This document shows, one piece after another, positions 5,653-7,889 of a DNA stretch of 7,889 nucleotides. The DNA is from Acidobacteriaceae bacterium. GTDB lineage: Bacteria > Acidobacteriota > Terriglobia > Terriglobales > Acidobacteriaceae. Below the pieces are notes generated by a model. It made no database searches and was not told the DNA's origin. It was given only the letters and a program-made list of their open reading frames with translations. The translations under genes and the position numbers were made by a program. The stretch covers positions 1,527 through 9,415 of the forward strand of contig PMGP01000182.1 in the NCBI GenBank assembly GCA_003156235.1. Reading direction: 5' to 3'. How positions within the stretch are numbered: position 1 is the stretch's first letter; every line of letters starts with the position of its first letter.

Positions 5653-6162
5653 ATGATTGCAGGTAAATCAGAAATGCGCATCACCATCGCCACGATTCTC
5701 GTCTTGGCTTCTGCGCTGGTTCATGCACAGCGGACGCTCTTCGAGGACGCTCCGCGCTCTGCCGCAAAGGCCGCCGTCGTATTTCTTTATCCCGAGCAGG
5801 TCACGATTCCCGCCGCCAAGCCAACCACAGTCGCGCTGCACTTCCGCATCGCTTCCGGCCTGCACATCAACTCCCACACGCCCAGACAAGAAGAACTCAT
5901 CCCCACCACGCTCACCTTTCCTCCGGACTCCGGCGTGCGCCTTGATGGAGTAGTCTACCCGCCCGGCACGAACTTCACGCTCCCCCTCGACCCTAATACG
6001 AAGCTCAGCGTCTACTCCGGCGAGTTCATCCTGCTGGCGCGCATCGTGGCTGCACCCGGCGACCATCTCGTTGAGGCTGCGCTTCGCTATCAGGCCTGCG
6101 ACAACAACGCTTGCATGCCGCCAAAGACGATTACAGCGGCGATTGATGTTATTGGTAAGTAA
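5653..6162 (+). CDS. Exported stand-alone DsbD N-terminal (alpha) domain-like protein
   Basis: The product has 169 residues from ATG 5653; starts at 5650 or 5626 are possible. A signal peptide with core ITIATILVLASALVHA ends near residue 25. The mature protein of about 144 residues is beta-rich and matches the DsbD alpha domain: an Ig-like fold with VALHFRIASGLHINSH (60-75) early on and the redox end LRYQACDNNACMPPKTI (144-160), where C149 and C154 correspond to the cysteine pair that receives electrons in DsbD-alpha. In E. coli this domain is fused to an eight-helix membrane domain and a C-terminal thioredoxin domain; here neither follows, since the frame stops right after the cysteine motif and a carboxylesterase begins. 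The membrane partner (CcdA- or DsbD-beta-type) is not in the window. Position 31 bp after the TlpA-like gene suggests co-transcription and a shared thiol-disulfide pathway. Domain call is good; role is inferred. Confidence 0.82.
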   Translation: MIAGKSEMRITIATILVLASALVHAQRTLFEDAPRSAAKAAVVFLYPEQVTIPAAKPTTVALHFRIASGLHINSHTPRQEELIPTTLTFPPDSGVRLDGVVYPPGTNFTLPLDPNTKLSVYSGEFILLARIVAAPGDHLVEAALRYQACDNNACMPPKTITAAIDVIGK

Positions 6163-6205
6163 TAGCTCTTGTCTATTTGCTATAGTGTGGCGGAGGCTTT
6201 TTTTT

Positions 6206-7765
6206 ATGCGAACAGGAACGAAAGCAGCGTCCATGCTGGCCATCGTGGCTCTGGCGCTGGGAGTGTCCACAATGACCCACGCCGCCCCCCTGACGGTGAA
6301 GACCGAACAAGGCAAAGTCCGCGGCAAGACCATCAACGACGGTAAGGTCCAGGCCTTTCTCGGCCTGCCTTACGCAGCGCCACCGGTGGGCGATCTGCGC
6401 TGGCGCGCGCCACAGCCGCCGGCCAAGCGGGAGGGCGAACGCGACGCCACCAGCTTCGGTGCGCACTGCGCTCAGAACCGCATTTGGGACGACTTTATCT
6501 TTTTGGACAGCGGCGCCAGCGAGGACTGCCTCTTCCTCAACGTCTACGCGCCCGCCGTCAGCAATGCCAACAGCAAGCTGCCGGTTATGCTCTGGATTCA
6601 TGGCGGCGGCTATGCGGCCGGCGCCAGTTCCGAGCCGCGCCACAACGGCGACTTTCTGCCCCTCAAGGGCGTCGTCCTGGTCACCATCAACTACCGCCTG
6701 GGCGTCTTCGGCTTTTTGGCCACCTCAGACCTGGCCCACGAGGCCAACGGCGCGGCCGGCAACTACGGTCTTCAGGACATGGTGGCCGCGCTCGAATGGG
6801 TCAAGGCCAACGTCCGCAACTTCGGCGGCGATCCCGGCAACGTGACCATCTTCGGCGAGAGCGCCGGCTCCTTCGCGGTGAGCACGCTGATGGCGTCTGC
6901 CCCTGCCCGCGGCCTATTCCACCAGGCCATCGGCGAAAGCGGCGGCGCGTTGGGCCGGGGCGTGCTTGGCTACGATTCGCTGGCGGACCGCGAAAAGAAG
7001 GACGGCGAGTGGATAGCCACGCTGGGGGTCAAGTCGCCCCAGGAACTGCGTGCTCTTCCCACCGACAAGATTCTCGACGCGGTGAAGGCTCAGCGAGGCG
7101 GTTTTCCACCGGATATAGACGGAAAGCTGCTCACCGAGCCGGTTGCCGAGACCTACGCCGCCGGAAAGCAGGCCCATGTGCCGCTGCTGGCCGGTTGGAA
7201 CCGCGACGAGGGCAGCTTTCTGGCCAACGGCATGACGGCGACAAAGTGGAAAGCCCTTGCTGCCGAGAAGTTCGGCGAGCGGGCGGAGGAGTTCCTTACG
7301 CTCTATCCCGGCGACACGGATGAGCAGGCGTCGAATTCGGCCATCGATTATGGCAGCGACGGATTCATCGCCTTCGGCACGTGGAAATGGCTGGAGGCGC
7401 ACCGGAAGACGGGTGAGTCGCCGGTGTACCGCTACCACTTCGAACTGCGAGCGCTGCCCAGCAAGTACCACCCCGGCACTTTTGCCTTCCATTCCGACGA
7501 CATCGAGTATGTCTTTGGTACGCTGGACACCCGCCCCGGCGAAACCGTCCGCCCCGAGGACCGCAAGCTGAGCGATCAGATGATGAGCTACTGGACCAAC
7601 TTCGCCAGAACCGGTGATCCCAACGGGCCGGGATTGCCGCAGTGGCCGAAGTACGACAAGGACGACTCGCTGATCCATCTGGACAGCGCTATTACCGCAG
7701 GCCCGGATACACTGCGCCCGAGGTATGAGTTTCTGCTGAAGGGGATGCCGGCGTTCCATTTCTAA
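6206..7765 (+). CDS. Exported type-B carboxylesterase (alpha/beta hydrolase)
   Basis: This 519-residue exported ester hydrolase belongs to the carboxylesterase/para-nitrobenzyl esterase/cholinesterase family. Residues 1 to about 26 form a Sec signal peptide ending THA. Family marks are FLGLPYAAPPVGDLRW (51-66), the EDCLFLNVY signature (106-114) with C88 and C108 placed for the family disulfide, the oxyanion-hole motif HGGGY (132-136), the nucleophile elbow GESAG (217-221, S219), the acid E335 in NRDEG, and the catalytic histidine H429 in FHSDDIEYVFG. The C-terminal segment YWTNFARTGDPNGPG is also typical. The triad is complete, so the enzyme should be active on carboxylic esters; the natural substrate is unknown. 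The frame is open upstream to 6071, but ATG 6206 is chosen because GGAGG (6192-6196) lies 9 nt before it, a signal peptide begins there, and earlier starts overlap the preceding gene. It follows that gene by 43 bp, so co-transcription is possible. Confidence 0.95.
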   Translation: MRTGTKAASMLAIVALALGVSTMTHAAPLTVKTEQGKVRGKTINDGKVQAFLGLPYAAPPVGDLRWRAPQPPAKREGERDATSFGAHCAQNRIWDDFIFLDSGASEDCLFLNVYAPAVSNANSKLPVMLWIHGGGYAAGASSEPRHNGDFLPLKGVVLVTINYRLGVFGFLATSDLAHEANGAAGNYGLQDMVAALEWVKANVRNFGGDPGNVTIFGESAGSFAVSTLMASAPARGLFHQAIGESGGALGRGVLGYDSLADREKKDGEWIATLGVKSPQELRALPTDKILDAVKAQRGGFPPDIDGKLLTEPVAETYAAGKQAHVPLLAGWNRDEGSFLANGMTATKWKALAAEKFGERAEEFLTLYPGDTDEQASNSAIDYGSDGFIAFGTWKWLEAHRKTGESPVYRYHFELRALPSKYHPGTFAFHSDDIEYVFGTLDTRPGETVRPEDRKLSDQMMSYWTNFARTGDPNGPGLPQWPKYDKDDSLIHLDSAITAGPDTLRPRYEFLLKGMPAFHF

Positions 7766-7786
7766 GGTGTGACGGAGCCGCGCGTC

Positions 7787-7822
7787 CACAAGAATGGCCG
7801 CCTGAGGGCGGCCATTCTTGTG
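7787..7822 (+). terminator. Strong 16-bp hairpin after the carboxylesterase, terminator-like
   Basis: CACAAGAATGGCCGCC (7787-7802), loop tgag, and the exact complement at 7807-7822 form a perfect 16-bp stem starting 21 nt after the stop codon. No T-tract follows on either strand, so it is not a canonical intrinsic terminator; it may be a Rho-assisted or processing hairpin that protects the 3' end. The remaining bases (7831-7889) show no recognisable gene. Confidence 0.5.
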
Positions 7823-7889
7823 TGGAGTCAAGAGAAGACGGGGGGATGCAACTCTCCATTTGGCTTTAAGCCCATATTTCCATTTTGAG

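Noticed and set aside
4923..5693. Open frame of 256 codons on the minus strand opposite the TlpA-like gene
   Set aside because: It has no signal, no domain and no convincing RBS, and it covers a clear thioredoxin-fold gene on the plus strand.
6914..7831. Open frame of 305 codons on the minus strand opposite the carboxylesterase
   Set aside because: It lies antisense to a gene with complete catalytic motifs, its translation matches no recognisable family, and long antisense frames are expected in GC-rich coding DNA.

Overview
The window looks like a stretch of chromosome from a GC-rich Gram-negative bacterium, most probably an Acidobacteriota member (Terriglobia-like). The reasons are: a KDO-pathway arabinose-5-phosphate isomerase, which implies lipopolysaccharide; several exported proteins with Sec signals; the protein types present; and an intergenic element of G/C-rich palindromes (cores gcgggggtt/aacccccgc and gggct/agccc) of a kind I associate with acidobacterial genomes. 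The taxonomic call is inference, since no rRNA or marker gene is present.

Layout. 1-1226 (minus): N-terminal 408 residues of a secreted M1-family zinc metallopeptidase, cut by the window edge. 1227-1347: divergent promoter region. 1348-2445 (plus) and 2584-3318 (plus): a PfkB-family kinase of 2-keto-3-deoxygluconate kinase type followed by a KDPG aldolase, separated by a repeat-rich 138-bp spacer. 3334-3594 (minus): a small exported helical protein, convergent with the aldolase. 3724-4698 (minus): arabinose-5-phosphate isomerase (SIS plus two CBS domains). 4699-4988: divergent intergenic region with a short repeat cluster. 4989-5621 (plus): membrane-anchored TlpA/ResA-like thioredoxin. 5653-6162 (plus): exported single-domain DsbD-alpha-like protein. 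6206-7765 (plus): exported type-B carboxylesterase, followed by a strong 16-bp hairpin.

How the genes work together. The kinase and aldolase form the lower Entner-Doudoroff arm: 2-keto-3-deoxygluconate is phosphorylated to KDPG and then cleaved to pyruvate and glyceraldehyde-3-phosphate, as in hexuronate or pectin-sugar breakdown. The TlpA-like and DsbD-alpha-like genes are close and co-oriented and probably form a periplasmic thiol-disulfide pair. The esterase may be read from the same transcript. The isomerase supplies arabinose-5-phosphate for KDO synthesis and is metabolically separate.

Overall this is a housekeeping and catabolic region. I see no CRISPR, defence, phage, transposase, tRNA or rRNA signal and no convincing undescribed multi-gene system. 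The points most worth following are the palindromic spacer between kinase and aldolase, the stand-alone DsbD-alpha/TlpA pair, and the small exported protein with its leader hairpin. Several gene starts here are easily misplaced; the starts given were chosen from Shine-Dalgarno positions.
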